From assembly GCF_025821625.1 (NCBI RefSeq), contig NZ_JACKSH010000107.1:24900-88899 (forward strand): a stretch of 64,000 nt of DNA. Reading direction: 5' to 3'. This DNA is from Mycolicibacterium pyrenivorans (GTDB lineage: Bacteria > Actinomycetota > Actinomycetes > Mycobacteriales > Mycobacteriaceae). The position numbers were made by a program, and so were the translations under genes. Below are positions 53,856 through 63,907 of this stretch, one piece after another. The notes under the pieces were generated by a model that saw only the letters and a program-made list of their open reading frames with translations, was not told the origin of the DNA and searched no databases. Numbering within the stretch: position 1 is the first letter of the stretch; each line of letters begins with the position of its first letter.

Positions 53856-54906
53856 ACCCGACAGTGGAAATCCGCTCCGCACCGGCATTTTCGGCATAGT
53901 CCTGGTTAGCTGCCTGGTGCTGGTGTCCTTCGGTTACAGCGGGCTGCCGTTCATGCCGCAGGGCAAGTCTTATGAGGCGTTCTTCACCGACGCCGGGGGG
54001 ATCGCTCCCGGCAACGATGTCAACGTCTCCGGGATCAAGGTCGGTTCGGTCAAGAACGTGGCGCTGGCCGGCGACACCGCCAAGGTGACCTTCACCGTGG
54101 ATCGAGGAGTGCGGGTCGGCGACCAGTCGATGGTGGCGATCAAGACCGATACCGTGCTCGGCCAGAAGTCGCTCGCGGTGACTCCGCAGGGCAACGGGTC
54201 GGTCACCTCGATTCCGCTGGGACGCACCACGACCCCGTACACCCTCAACACCGCCCTGCAGGATCTCGGTCAGAATGCCAGCGACCTGGACAAACCACGA
54301 TTCGAACTGGCACTGCAGACCCTGACCGACACGCTCCGTGACGCCACCCCGCAACTGCGTGGCGCGCTCGACGGTGTCACCAACCTGTCGCGCAGCCTCA
54401 ACGAGCGCGACGCTGCGCTCGAGCAGCTGCTCGGGCATGCCAAGCGGGTCTCGGACACGCTCGCGCAATGAGCCGGCCAGGTCAACCAGCTGATCGTCGA
54501 CGGCAATCTCTTGTTTGCTGCGCTGGACGAGCGACGCCAGGCGCTGAGCAATCTGATCGCCGGCATCGACGATGTCTCCCAACAGATCTCAGGCTTCGTC
54601 GCCGACAACCGGCGGGAGTTCGGGCCGGCGCTGGAGAAGCTCAACCTGGTGATGGACAACTTGCTCGAACGGCGTGAACACATCGGTGAGGCGCTGCGTC
54701 GCTTGCCGCCCTACGCCACCGCGCTCGGGGAGGTCGTCGGTTCGGGTTCGGGCTTCAACATCAACCTCTACGGCCTGCCGCCGGTCAGCCTCGCTGAGGT
54801 CCTGCTGGACACGTACTTCCAGCCCGGCAAGCTGCCCGACAGCCTCGCCGACTATCTGCGCGGTTTCATCACCGAGCGCATGATCATCAGGCCGAAGTCA
54901 CCATGA
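53848..54906 (+). pseudogene. mce4C: mce4C with an in-frame TGA
   Basis: 352 codons from GTG 53848 (overlaps the mce4B remnant by 8 nt). N-terminal transmembrane segment and Mce domain (FFTDAGGIAPGNDVNVSGIK), then the helical region. Codon 208 (54469-54471) is TGA in DTLAQ-stop-AGQVNQLI, where Arg (CGA) is the likely original. The same frame continues cleanly to FGPALEKLNLVMDNLLERRE, a C-terminus resembling Rv3497c, and an ATGA overlap with mce4D. A C-to-T transition would explain it. Confidence 0.85.
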
Positions 54907-56270
54907 CGACGGCCAATACCTCCCTCACGCAGAGCCGTTGGCTCCGACCGGTCCTCATCGCCGTGCTGGTGGCCACGCTGGTCATCGGTGCCTTGCTGGT
55001 CTGGCCGTCGCGCACCAGCCACAAGATCGTCGGATACTTCGAGTCCGCCGTCAGCATCTATCCCGGCGACCAGGTCCGCATCGTGGGTGTGCCGGTCGGC
55101 ACCATCGACTCGATCGAGCCGCGCGCCAACGACGTCAAGATGACGATGTCGGTGCAGGACGGCGTGAAGGTCCCCGAGGATGTCAGGGCGCTGATCATCT
55201 CGCCGAATCTGGTGGCGGCCCGCTTCATCCAGCTCACGCCCGCCTACACAGAGGGCCCCGCGTTGGCCGACGGCGCCGAGATCGGGCCCGACCGCACCGC
55301 GGTACCTGTGGAGTGGGACGAGGTCAAGGAGCAGCTCACTCAACTGAGCACCCAGCTGGGTCCGCATCAAGGTTCGGTCCAGGGTCCGCTGACGGAGTTC
55401 GTCAACCAGGCGGCCGACAGGTTCGACGGCAACGGCGACAGTTTCCGGCAGGCGGTGCGCGAGCTGTCGCAAACCGCTGGGCGGCTGGGTGATTCACGCA
55501 CCGATCTGTTCGGCACGATCCGCAACCTGCAGGTGCTCATCGATGCGCTGTCCAACAGCAACGAGCAAATCGTCCAGTTCACCAACCATGTCGCTTCGGT
55601 CTCGCAGGTGCTCGCCGACAGCTCCGCCGATCTCGACAACACTCTGGGCACCCTCAACCAGGCGCTCTCGGATGTCAGCGGCTTCCTTGGCGAGAACAAT
55701 CAGGCCTTGATCGACCAGATAGGCAAGCTCGCCGATTTCACGCAGATCCTGACCGACCACAGCGACGACATCGAGCAGATCCTGCACATCACGCCCAACG
55801 GGTTGTCGAACTTCTACAACATCTACAACCCCGCCCAGGGCACCGTCGGTGGTCTGCTGTCGCTACCCAACTTCGCCAATCCGGTTCAGTTCATCTGCGG
55901 TGGCACGTTCGACGTTGGAGCCTCGCCCGACAACTTCAAGCGGGCCGAGATCTGCCGCCAGCGCATGGGGCCGGTCTTCAAGCGAATCGCGATGAACTAT
56001 CCGCCGGTGCTCTTCCACCCGATCAACAGCATCACCGCCTACAAGGGCCAGGTCATCTACGACACCCCGGCCACCGAAGCCAAGGCCGAGACCCCGGTGC
56101 CCTACCTGCAGTGGCAGAACGCCCCCGGTGTCACGCCGCCGCAGGTCCCGGCTGACGCCGACCTGGCCTCGCTGTTGGTGCCGCCGGCCCCCGATGCGGT
56201 GGCCGGATCGCCGGCACCGCCGGTGTCGAGTTCGCACAACAGCGGCCCCGAGCCAGGAGCGGGCGGATGA
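54903..56270 (+). CDS. mce4D: Mce-family sterol-import protein Mce4D
   Basis: 455 residues, intact. N-terminal signal-anchor (RPVLIAVLVATLVIGALLVW), Mce/MlaD domain (YFESAVSIYPGDQVRIVGVP, residues about 40-120), a long helical barrel-forming region, then a Cys-containing C-terminal segment (FICGGTFDVGASPDN, EICRQRMG) and a Pro-rich tail. It would be one of six Mce4 subunits carrying sterol across the periplasm. ATGA overlaps on both sides show tight coupling with mce4C and mce4E. Confidence 0.93.
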   Translation: MTTANTSLTQSRWLRPVLIAVLVATLVIGALLVWPSRTSHKIVGYFESAVSIYPGDQVRIVGVPVGTIDSIEPRANDVKMTMSVQDGVKVPEDVRALIISPNLVAARFIQLTPAYTEGPALADGAEIGPDRTAVPVEWDEVKEQLTQLSTQLGPHQGSVQGPLTEFVNQAADRFDGNGDSFRQAVRELSQTAGRLGDSRTDLFGTIRNLQVLIDALSNSNEQIVQFTNHVASVSQVLADSSADLDNTLGTLNQALSDVSGFLGENNQALIDQIGKLADFTQILTDHSDDIEQILHITPNGLSNFYNIYNPAQGTVGGLLSLPNFANPVQFICGGTFDVGASPDNFKRAEICRQRMGPVFKRIAMNYPPVLFHPINSITAYKGQVIYDTPATEAKAETPVPYLQWQNAPGVTPPQVPADADLASLLVPPAPDAVAGSPAPPVSSSHNSGPEPGAGG

Positions 56271-57426
56271 TGCGCAAGACGGTCGCCGTCTCCTCGCTGG
56301 CCGTGCTGCTGACGGGTTGCCAGTTCGGTGGTCTGAACTCGTTGAACATGCCGGGCACCGCCGGGCACGGATCGGGTTCCTACGTCATCACGGTGCAACT
56401 GCCGGATGTCTCGACGCTGCCGCAGAATTCGCCGGTGATGGTCGACGACGTCACCGTCGGCAGTGTCTCGGGGATCGACGCCGTTCAGCGGTCCGACGGT
56501 TCGTTCTTCGCGTCGGTGGAGTTGTCGCTGGACGGTGACGTCAACCTGCCCGTCAATGCCACCGCCAGGGTGGCGCAGACCTCGCTGCTGGGTTCGCAGC
56601 ACGTCGAACTCGCCGAACCCATCGACGAGCCCAGGGTGGGGCGCCTCGAGGACGGCTCGCAGATCCCACTGGAGCGCACCGGCCGCTACCCGACCACCGA
56701 GGAGGTGCTCGCGTCTCTGGGCGTCGTGGTGAACAAGGGCAACCTCGGTGCACTGCAGGACATCACCGAGGAGACCTACAACGCCGTGGCCGGCCGGGAG
56801 GGACAGTTCACCGACCTGATTCCGCGGCTGGCCGAGTTGACCAGTTCGCTGGACCGGCAGACCAACGACATCATCGCCGCGGCCGAGGGACTCAACCGGT
56901 TCGCCGGAATCCTGGCGCAGAGCAAGGACAGCCTGGGCCGCACCCTGGACACACTTCCCGAGGCGCTCGAGGTCCTCAACCGCAACCGCACCACCCTTGT
57001 CGAGGCATTCGCCGCGCTGCGCAGCTTCGCCACGGTGGGATCGCGGGTGCTGGATCAGACGAAGGACGACTTCGCCGCGGACTTCAAGGATCTGTTCCCG
57101 ATCATCAAGTCGCTCAACGACAACGCCGACGCGTTCATCAAGTCGCTGGAGTTCCTGCCGACGTTCCCCTTCCATTACAAGTACCTGCGCAACGCCGTGC
57201 GCGGCGACTATCTGAACGTGTTCGTGACCTTCGACCTCACGTTGCGACGGCTCGGTGAGACGGTCTTCACCACCTCGAAGGGCCTGGACCCGAACATGAA
57301 GAGGATGAACGAGATCATCACCCGCCCGACTTCCTCACCGGAGCCGTCGCGAACCTCTCGGGTCAGGCCGCCGACCCGTTCACGGTGGCACCGGGAACGG
57401 CGACCCAGCACGAGGAGGCGCCGTGA
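56267..57426 (+). pseudogene. lprN: mce4E lipoprotein (LprN-like) with a late frameshift
   Basis: ATG 56267; lipobox LLTGC, so a lipid-anchored Mce protein. Mce domain (GSYVITVQLPDVSTLPQNSP) and the helical region are intact to about residue 351. Near 57322 one base (probably a C in a CCC run) is missing: the other frame supplies the expected ending PPDFLTGAVANLSGQAADP-FTVAPGTATQHEEAP and a stop at 57424-57426 overlapping the mce4F GTG. With the deletion, translation runs on into mce4F without a stop. Only the last ~35 residues are altered. Confidence 0.85.
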
Positions 57427-59157
57427 TCGACCGGCTCACGAAGATCCAGCTGATGATCTTCGCCGCCGTGACAGTGCTGACGGTCGGCTCGATCCGATCT
57501 TCTACCTGCGCCTGCCCGAGGCGGTCGGTCTCGGTTCCTACAAGGTGACAGCGAATTTCGTTGCCGGCGGCGGTCTTTACGAGAACGCAAACGTCACCTT
57601 CCGCGGCGTGACGGTGGGCCGGGTCGAGACGGTCGGATTGACCGACGACGGCGTCGTTGCGCACATGCGGCTGCAGAGCGGCACTCCGGTGCCCGAGAAC
57701 GTCACCGTGACGGTGAAAAGCGTGTCCGCGGTGGGCGAGCAGTACATCGACCTGGTGCCGCCCGAGCAACCGGCTCAAGCGACGTTGCGCAATGGCGCTG
57801 AAATCGGTGTGGACCGCACCGCCATCGGTCAGGACATCTACGGTCTGCTGCAGCAGGCCGACGCGTTGGTGAGCAGCGTCGGCGACAGTCGTGTGCAGGA
57901 TCTGCTGCGCGAGACGTTCAAGGCGTTCAACGGATCCGGGCCCGAACTGGCCCAGCTGATCCAGTCTTCCCGCCTGCTGATCGACGAGGCCAACGCGAAT
58001 TACGGGCAGACCACCCAACTGATCGACCAGGCAGGCCCCTTCCTGGATGCGCAGATTCGCGGCGGGGACGACATCAAGTCGCTCGCCGACGGGCTGGCCA
58101 GGTTCACCGGCGAGGTCGCCAACGCGGATCCGCAACTGCGGTCGGTGCTGCAGACCGTTCCGGGAGCGACCGAGACGGTGAACACGACGTTCGAGGGCAT
58201 CAGGCCCACGTTCCCGGTTCTCGCGGCGAACCTGGCCAACTTCGGGCGGATCGGGGTCATCTACAACAAGTCGCTCGAGCACTCGCTCGTCGTCTTCCCG
58301 GCCCTGCTCGCCGCGCTCAACACCGTGGCCGGCGGCGTTCCCGCCGACGAGGGCGGCAAGCTGGACTTCAAGATCGACCTCGGCGGCCCGCCACCGTGCT
58401 CGGTAGGCTTCATCCCGCCCCCGCAGATCCGCTCGCCCGCCGACACCACGCTGCGCGAACTGCCCACCGACATGTACTGCAAGGTGCCGCACAACGACCC
58501 GAGCGTGGTGCGTGGTGCGCGCAACTACCCGTGCCAGGAGTTCCCCGGCAAGCGGGCGCCCACCATCCAGCTGTGCCGCGATCCGAATGGCTACGTGCCG
58601 ATCGGCAGCAACCCGTGGCGGGGGCCGCCGATTCCGGTCGGGACGCCGATGGACACCCGGGAAGACAACCACTACGAGCCGCCTGGGCGGAACATCCTGC
58701 CGCCCAACAAGTTCCCGTATATCCCGCCGCATGTGGATCCTGATCCGGGACCGCCGGTGGTGCAGTTGCCCCCAGGGGGGCGGTGCCTGGGCCGGGTCCG
58801 GCGCCGCATGCACCCTTCCCGCTGCCGGTGCCGCCCAACGAGGTCGGACCGCCGCCGCCGCCGTGGCCCTACTTCTCGCCCCCGGACCACGTCGTTCCGC
58901 CGTACGGCCGCACGCCCCCGGCGCCTCAACCGGCGCCCGCGCCGGCACCGGCACCTGTGCTTCCCGCGGAAGCCCCGCCGCTGGCGTCGGGTTCCCAGTC
59001 CGCGGGGCTGGGGGATGGGCCGGTGATGGCGACGTACGACCAGAACGGCGAGTTCGTCAACCCCGAGGGCGGAACTGGCATCTATGCGCCCGGAACTGAC
59101 AAACTGGCGCCCGCGGAGAACTGGGTCGACCTGATGTTGTCGCCCAAGCAGGCATAG
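57423..59157 (+). pseudogene. mce4F: mce4F with two single-base frameshifts
   Basis: GTG 57423 overlaps the mce4E stop. The first 23 codons (IDRLTKIQLMIFAAVTVLTV) are in one frame. A base is missing near 57495 (GSI-x-IFYLRLPEA) and another in a G-run near 58785. Together the three segments give a full-length Mce4F of about 578 residues: Mce domain GLYENANVTFRGVTVGRVET, helical region, Cys-containing C-terminal part (VGFIPPPQIRSP, MYCKVPHNDP) and a long Pro-rich tail to KQA. Both breaks are single-base losses, at least one in a homopolymer, so sequence error must be excluded. Confidence 0.85.
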
Positions 59158-59165
59158 GTGATCCG

Positions 59166-59197
59166 GGAAGGCATCCAGGAAGGCATCCAGGAAGGCA
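59166..59197 (+). repeat. 12-bp tandem repeat between mce4F and mam4A
   Basis: GGAAGGCATCCA at 59166-59177 and 59178-59189, plus a partial third unit (GGAAGGCA, 59190-59197). Being a multiple of three, it would encode EGIQ repeats if read from GTG 59158. Confidence 0.75.
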
Positions 59198-59221
59198 CAG
59201 TGGCAGAAGAAGTACCCCGCG

Positions 59222-59905
59222 ATGCAGGGCGGCCGGCGCGGCGCCGCGCATCACGGGCCGCGGGCCGCGGGTCCGGCCGCCGGTGGGGACCCCAGTGCGG
59301 CCGTCACACCCGAACTGACCGTCACGGCGCCCGTCACCGCGACGACGGTGCGCCCGGCGCGGCCCCCCAAGTCGCCTCCTCGGCGAGCCCCCAACCGGGC
59401 GCTCGTCGCGCTGGTATCGGTCGTCGCCCTCCTGGTGATGGCGGGCGCCTTGGCGGGCAGTGTCACGTGGATGCTGGTTCAGCAGCGCGACGCGCAGGCC
59501 CAGCAGACTCGAGATCAGCGCTTCGTCGACACTGCCGCGCAGCTGGTGACCAACATGTTCAGCTACACGCAGGACAACATCGACGACAGCGTGAACAGAT
59601 TCGTCGACAGCACCAGCGGACCGCTTCGCGACATGCTGAGCCAGGGCAACAACGTCGACAACCTCAAGGCGATCTTCCGCGACACCAACGCCAGCTCCGA
59701 GGCCGTCATCAACGGCGCCGCGCTGGAAAAGATCGATGACGTCACCAACAACGCCGCCGTGCTGGTGTCCGTCCGCGTGACCGTCACCGACATGGAAGGC
59801 ACCAACAAGCCGTCGCAGCCCTATCGGCTGCGGGTCATCGTCCACGAGGACGACAACGGCCACATGACCGGTTACGACCTCAAGTACCCGGACAGTGGCA
59901 ACTGA
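59222..59905 (+). CDS. Mce-associated membrane protein Mam4A
   Basis: 227 residues from ATG 59222. A Pro/Ala-rich cytoplasmic N-terminus, one transmembrane helix (about 60-82, ALVALVSVVALLVMAGALAG), then an exported domain (DTAAQLVTNMFSYTQDNIDD ... YRLRVIVHEDDNGHMTGYDL) typical of Mce-associated proteins (Rv3493c-like). These are thought to stabilise Mce complexes. A competing GTG at 59200 in another frame reads MAEEVPRDAG, resembling family N-termini, so an additional frameshift near the start is possible. It overlaps mam4B (TGATG). Confidence 0.75.
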   Translation: MQGGRRGAAHHGPRAAGPAAGGDPSAAVTPELTVTAPVTATTVRPARPPKSPPRRAPNRALVALVSVVALLVMAGALAGSVTWMLVQQRDAQAQQTRDQRFVDTAAQLVTNMFSYTQDNIDDSVNRFVDSTSGPLRDMLSQGNNVDNLKAIFRDTNASSEAVINGAALEKIDDVTNNAAVLVSVRVTVTDMEGTNKPSQPYRLRVIVHEDDNGHMTGYDLKYPDSGN

Positions 59906-60393
59906 TGCGGCTGGCTCGACTCTGGGGCGCGCTCGCCGTCGCACTGGGTGCTGGTGTGGTGGCCCTCGCGGCGTTCGGCGGCTCGCTCTACTGGAACGGC
60001 GTGCAGCTCAACGGTGAACGCACCACTCGCGCAGAACTCGCTCCGCTGGCCGCCGAGCAGATCCCGCGGGTGTTCGGGTACGACTACCAAACCGTCGAGC
60101 GCAACCTCAATGACGTCTACCCGCTGCTCACGCCGGCCTACCGCCAGGAGTTCCGGGACCGCGCCGACCAGGACATCATCCCGCAGGCGCGCGAACGTCA
60201 GCTCGTCAGCCAGGCCAACGTCGTCGGCGTGGGCGTTCTCGATGCACGGCGTGATTCGGCCTCGGTGATGGTGTACATGAACCGCACGGTGACCGAGAAG
60301 GCAGGGAAGCCCGTCTACGACGGCAGCCGACTGCGCGTCGACTATGAGAAGGTCGACGGCAAGTGGCTGATCAACTACATCACTCCGATTTAG
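59905..60393 (+). CDS. Mce-associated membrane protein Mam4B
   Basis: 162 residues. N-terminal transmembrane helix (ALAVALGAGVVALAAFGGSL), exported domain with FGYDYQTVERNLNDVYPLLT and ending YEKVDGKWLINYITPI, the usual NTF2-like Mce-associated pattern (Rv3492c-like). Intact. Start shares a base with the mam4A stop. Ends one nt before the convergent otsA gene. Confidence 0.88.
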   Translation: MRLARLWGALAVALGAGVVALAAFGGSLYWNGVQLNGERTTRAELAPLAAEQIPRVFGYDYQTVERNLNDVYPLLTPAYRQEFRDRADQDIIPQARERQLVSQANVVGVGVLDARRDSASVMVYMNRTVTEKAGKPVYDGSRLRVDYEKVDGKWLINYITPI

Positions 60394-60394
60394 A

Positions 60395-61858
60395 TCACTG
60401 CGATTTAGCCAGCGCCTCGAGGAACGACTTCGCCCAGCGGTCGACATCGTGGGCGAGCACCTGCCGGCGCAACGCACGCATGCGGCGCCTGCCCTCCTCG
60501 GGGGTCTGAGTGAGTGCCGCTTCGATCGCGTCCTTGATGCCCTGTGGATGGTGCGGGTTGGTCAGGTAGGCCTGACGCAGCTCCGCGGCCGCCCCGGTGA
60601 ACTCGCTGAGCACCAGGGCGCCGCCGAGGTCGCTGCGGCACGCGACGTACTCCTTGGCGACCAGGTTCATGCCGTCCCGCAGCGGCGTGACCAGCATGAC
60701 GTCGGCGGCGACGAAGAAGGCGAGAAGGTCTTCACGCGGGATCGCGCGGTGCATGTAGTGGACGACCGGGTGGCCGACCTCCCCGTACTCGCCGTTGATG
60801 TGCCCGACCTGCCGCTCGATGTCCTCGCGCATCGCGATGTAGCTCTCGACCCGCTCGCGGCTCGGCGTGGCCAGCTGCACCAGCACCGTGTCCTCCGGGT
60901 TGACCCGGTGCTCGTCGAGCAGTTCCGAGAACGCCCGCAGCCGCACGTCGATGCCCTTCGTGTAGTCCAGCCGGTCGACGCCGAGCAGGATCTTGCGGGG
61001 GTTGCCCAGCTCGCTGCGCAGTTCCTTCGCGCGCTGCCGGATCGCCTTGGTGCGTGCCTGCTTGTCGAGTTCGGCGGAGTCGATCGAGATCGGGAAGGCA
61101 CCGACCTTGACCGTGCGGAAGCCGACATGCACCTCACCGAACCGCGACCGCACCCCCACCGAGGCGCGCGAGGTGTTCGCGCCCGCGAGCCGGCGCGCCA
61201 GGATGAGGAAGTTCTGCGCGCCTCCGGGCAGGTGAAAACCGACCAGGTCGGCGCCGAGCAGGCCGTCGATGATCTCCGACCGCCACGGCATCTGCATGAA
61301 CAGCTCGACCGGGGGAAACGGGATGTGCAGGAAGAACCCGATGGTCAGGTCGGGGCGCAGCATGCGCAGCATCTTGGGCACCAGCTGCAGCTGGTAGTCC
61401 TGCACCCAGACGGTGGCGCCTTCGGCGGCGGTGCGCGCGGCCGCGTCGGCGAAACGCCTGTTGACCTCGACGTAGCGGTCCCACCACTGCCGGTGGTAGA
61501 TCGGTTTGACGATCACGTCGTGGTAGAGCGGCCACAGCGTGGCGTTCGAGAAGCCCTCGTAGTAGAGCGCGACGTCATCCGCGCTCAGCCGCACCGGGAC
61601 GAGGTACATCCCGTCCTGCTCGATCGCGTCGGGTTCGGCGTCCTCGGCATCCCCGTCCTCGGGCACCCCCGGCCAGCCGATCCACGCGCCGCGGCGCTTG
61701 CGGAGCAGCGGCTCCAGGGCGGTGACCAGGCCCCCGGGGCTTCGTTTCCACTCGGTGGTGCCGTCAGGAAGTTCCACCCTGTCGATCGGCAGCCTGTTGG
61801 CCACCACGACGAAGTCGGCGTTCCCGGAGCGTGCCTCGGGGCCGCTCTCGGGAGTCAT
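60395..61858 (-). CDS. otsA: Trehalose-6-phosphate synthase OtsA
   Basis: 487 residues from ATG 61858 ([20 protein letters not shown]). GT20 features: NRLPIDR near the N-terminus, [48 protein letters not shown], and the C-terminal [16 protein letters not shown] nucleotide-sugar loop. Makes trehalose-6-phosphate from ADP/UDP-glucose and glucose-6-phosphate. Its start overlaps the stop of a 55-codon gene (TAATG). Same neighbourhood as Rv3490. Confidence 0.95.
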   Translation of the reverse strand: MTPESGPEARSGNADFVVVANRLPIDRVELPDGTTEWKRSPGGLVTALEPLLRKRRGAWIGWPGVPEDGDAEDAEPDAIEQDGMYLVPVRLSADDVALYYEGFSNATLWPLYHDVIVKPIYHRQWWDRYVEVNRRFADAAARTAAEGATVWVQDYQLQLVPKMLRMLRPDLTIGFFLHIPFPPVELFMQMPWRSEIIDGLLGADLVGFHLPGGAQNFLILARRLAGANTSRASVGVRSRFGEVHVGFRTVKVGAFPISIDSAELDKQARTKAIRQRAKELRSELGNPRKILLGVDRLDYTKGIDVRLRAFSELLDEHRVNPEDTVLVQLATPSRERVESYIAMREDIERQVGHINGEYGEVGHPVVHYMHRAIPREDLLAFFVAADVMLVTPLRDGMNLVAKEYVACRSDLGGALVLSEFTGAAAELRQAYLTNPHHPQGIKDAIEAALTQTPEEGRRRMRALRRQVLAHDVDRWAKSFLEALAKSQ

Positions 61859-62025
61859 TACGCGTCGGCGAGCTTGGCGGGTCCGATGCCGAGCATCGAG
61901 AGAAAGATCCGGCATTCGTCGGCGTCGGTCGCGTACGCGGCGACGACACGGCGGGCCTGGCGTTCGGTGCTGTCGGCAATGGGTTCGACATCGCCCAGTT
62001 CGGCGGGATCAGATTTCGCAGGCAT
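61858..62025 (-). CDS. 55-residue unknown protein translationally coupled to otsA
   Basis: Reading from ATG 62025: [20 protein letters not shown], then [20 protein letters not shown] and [15 protein letters not shown]. It stops at TAA 61858-61860, overlapping the otsA ATG. Acidic first half and a helical second half with one Cys; the ending resembles a short helix-turn unit. A comparable small gene (Rv3489) precedes otsA in M. tuberculosis, supporting that it is real. Function unknown; possible OtsA partner or leader. Confidence 0.75.
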   Translation of the reverse strand: MPAKSDPAELGDVEPIADSTERQARRVVAAYATDADECRIFLSMLGIGPAKLADA

Positions 62026-62095
62026 GTACCAACTGTAGCCAACTTACGGTGCCAGCCCGACCTCGGCGTTCACCCGGTCTCGGGACAACCGTAAT

Positions 62096-63001
62096 GTGCT
62101 CGATGTGGCGGACCGCGATCAGGTGACATACGAGACTCTCGACGAGGGGCGCATCGCGCGCATCTGGCTCAACCGGCCCGATGCGCAGAACGCCCAATCG
62201 CGGACCCTTCTGGTGCAGTTGGACGAGGCGTTCGGGCGGGCCGAGGCCGACGACGCCGTGCGGGTGGTCATCCTCGCGGCGCGGGGCAAGAACTTCTCGG
62301 CGGGCCACGACCTCGGCTCGGAGGAGGCGCTGGCCGAACGGGCCCCGGGCCCCGGCCAGCACCCGACGTTCCAGTTCAACGGCGCCACAAGGGAGGCCGT
62401 GGCCGAACGGACCTACCTGCAGGAATGGCACTACTTCTTCAACAACACCTCCCGCTGGCGCGATCTGCGCAAGATCACCATCGCCCAGGTGCAGGGCAAC
62501 GCCATCTCGGCGGCGCTGATGCTGATCTGGGCGTGCGACCTGATCGTGGCGTCCGACGACGCCAAGTTCAGCGACGTCGTCGGCGTTCGGATGGGGATGC
62601 CCGGCGTCGAGTACTACGCGCACCCGTGGGAGTTCGGCGCCCGTAAGGCCAAGGAGCTGCTGCTCACCGGCGACGCGATCGACGCCGACGAGGCGCACCG
62701 GCTGGGCATGGTGTCCAAGGTGTTCCCCCGCGCCGAGCTGGAGGACAAGACCCTCGAGTTCGCCCGCCGCATCGCCGAGCGGCCCACCATGGCCGCCCTG
62801 CTCGTCAAGGACTCGGTGAACGCCGCCAGCGACGCGATGGGCTTCACCGAGGCGCTGCGCCACGCGTTCCACATCCACGAGCTGGGCCATGCGCACTGGG
62901 CCGCGCACAACGAGAACCGCTACCCGGTCGGGCTGCCGCCCGATGTGCCGGATTGGCGCACCCTCGGCGCGCCGAAGCTGGCCCGCCGCGACGAGCCGTG
63001 A
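62096..63001 (+). CDS. Enoyl-CoA hydratase/isomerase-family protein
   Basis: 301 residues from GTG 62096 (a second GTG nine nt later is also possible). Crotonase fold: RIWLNRPDAQNAQSR, oxyanion loop ARGKNFSAGHDLGSE, and QVQGNAISAALMLIWACDLI. The loop between 70 and 110 is longer than usual (APGPGQHPTFQFNGATREAV). Substrate unknown; location at the edge of the sterol locus, next to an SDR with a KstR-type box, suggests fatty or sterol acyl-CoA. Confidence 0.88.
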   Translation: MLDVADRDQVTYETLDEGRIARIWLNRPDAQNAQSRTLLVQLDEAFGRAEADDAVRVVILAARGKNFSAGHDLGSEEALAERAPGPGQHPTFQFNGATREAVAERTYLQEWHYFFNNTSRWRDLRKITIAQVQGNAISAALMLIWACDLIVASDDAKFSDVVGVRMGMPGVEYYAHPWEFGARKAKELLLTGDAIDADEAHRLGMVSKVFPRAELEDKTLEFARRIAERPTMAALLVKDSVNAASDAMGFTEALRHAFHIHELGHAHWAAHNENRYPVGLPPDVPDWRTLGAPKLARRDEP

Positions 63002-63009
63002 CGTATAAC

Positions 63010-63023
63010 TAGAACCTGTTCTT
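63010..63023. promoter_or_regulatory. KstR-type operator upstream of the terminal SDR gene
   Basis: TAGAACCTGTTCTT keeps AACnnGTT with near-symmetric flanks, 33 nt before the SDR ATG and 8 nt after the hydratase stop. Confidence 0.72.
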
Positions 63024-63056
63024 GTTAGACGACCTTTCTTACGGACGGGGCCCCTC

Positions 63057-63899
63057 ATGCTGCTGTCGTTGACGGATCGAACGTTCCTGGTCACCGGTGG
63101 TGGCAGTGGCATCGGCAAGGGAGTCGCCGAGGCTGTGGTCGCCTCGGGCGGCAACGTGATGCTCGCGGGCCGCAACGCCGACAAGCTGGCCGCCGCCGCG
63201 GAGGAGGTCACGGCGAACGCCGGTGCGGGTGGCGGCCAGGTGCGCTACGAACCGGCCGACATCACCGACGAGGACGAGGTGGCGCGGTTGGTGGCGGCGA
63301 CCGTCGCATGGCACGACCGCCTCGACGGTGTCGTGCACAGCGCCGGCGGCTCCGAGACGATCGGACCGCTCACCCAGATCGACTCGCAGGCATGGCGCAA
63401 CACCGTCGACCTCAACGTCAACGGCACCATGTACGTACTCAAGCACGCCGCGCGGGAGATGGTCCGCGGTGGCGGCGGCTCGTTCGTCGGCATCTCGTCG
63501 ATCGCGTCGAGCAACACCCATCGGTGGTTCGGTGCCTACGGTCCGAGCAAGGCCGCCCTCGACCATCTGATGATGGTGGCGGCCGACGAGCTGGGCCCCT
63601 CGTCGGTGCGGGTCAACGGCATCCGCCCCGGCCTGACCCGCACGGACATGGTCGCGCCCATCATGGAATCGCCTGCGATCCTCGAGGATTACCGCGCCTG
63701 CACGCCGCTGCCGCGGGTGGGTGAGGTCTCCGATGTGGCCAACCTCGCGGTGTTCCTGCTCAGCGACGCGGCGAGCTTCATCACCGGCCAGGTCATCAAC
63801 GTCGACGGCGGGCACGGGCTGCGGCGCGGCCCCGACCTGTCCGAGATGCTCGAACCGCTCTTCGGCGCCGACGGCCTGCGCGGCGTGGTCTCGTCCTAG
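63057..63899 (+). CDS. Short-chain dehydrogenase/reductase
   Basis: 280 residues. NAD(P) motif VTGGGSGIGKGVAEAV, NVNGTMYVLKHAAREM, Ser in ISSIASSN, catalytic AYGPSKAALDHL, and INVDGGHGLRRGPD near the end. A classical SDR of probably fatty or sterol hydroxyacyl substrates; the KstR-type site upstream places it in the sterol response. Short spacer and separate operator suggest its own promoter. Confidence 0.9.
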   Translation: MLLSLTDRTFLVTGGGSGIGKGVAEAVVASGGNVMLAGRNADKLAAAAEEVTANAGAGGGQVRYEPADITDEDEVARLVAATVAWHDRLDGVVHSAGGSETIGPLTQIDSQAWRNTVDLNVNGTMYVLKHAAREMVRGGGGSFVGISSIASSNTHRWFGAYGPSKAALDHLMMVAADELGPSSVRVNGIRPGLTRTDMVAPIMESPAILEDYRACTPLPRVGEVSDVANLAVFLLSDAASFITGQVINVDGGHGLRRGPDLSEMLEPLFGADGLRGVVSS

Positions 63900-63907
63900 G
63901 CCACCCC

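Noticed and set aside
56267..59026. A genuine single 919-residue Mce protein
   Set aside because: The middle ~57 codons are out of frame relative to both mce4E and mce4F, whose normal ends and GTGA junction are visible in the other frames.
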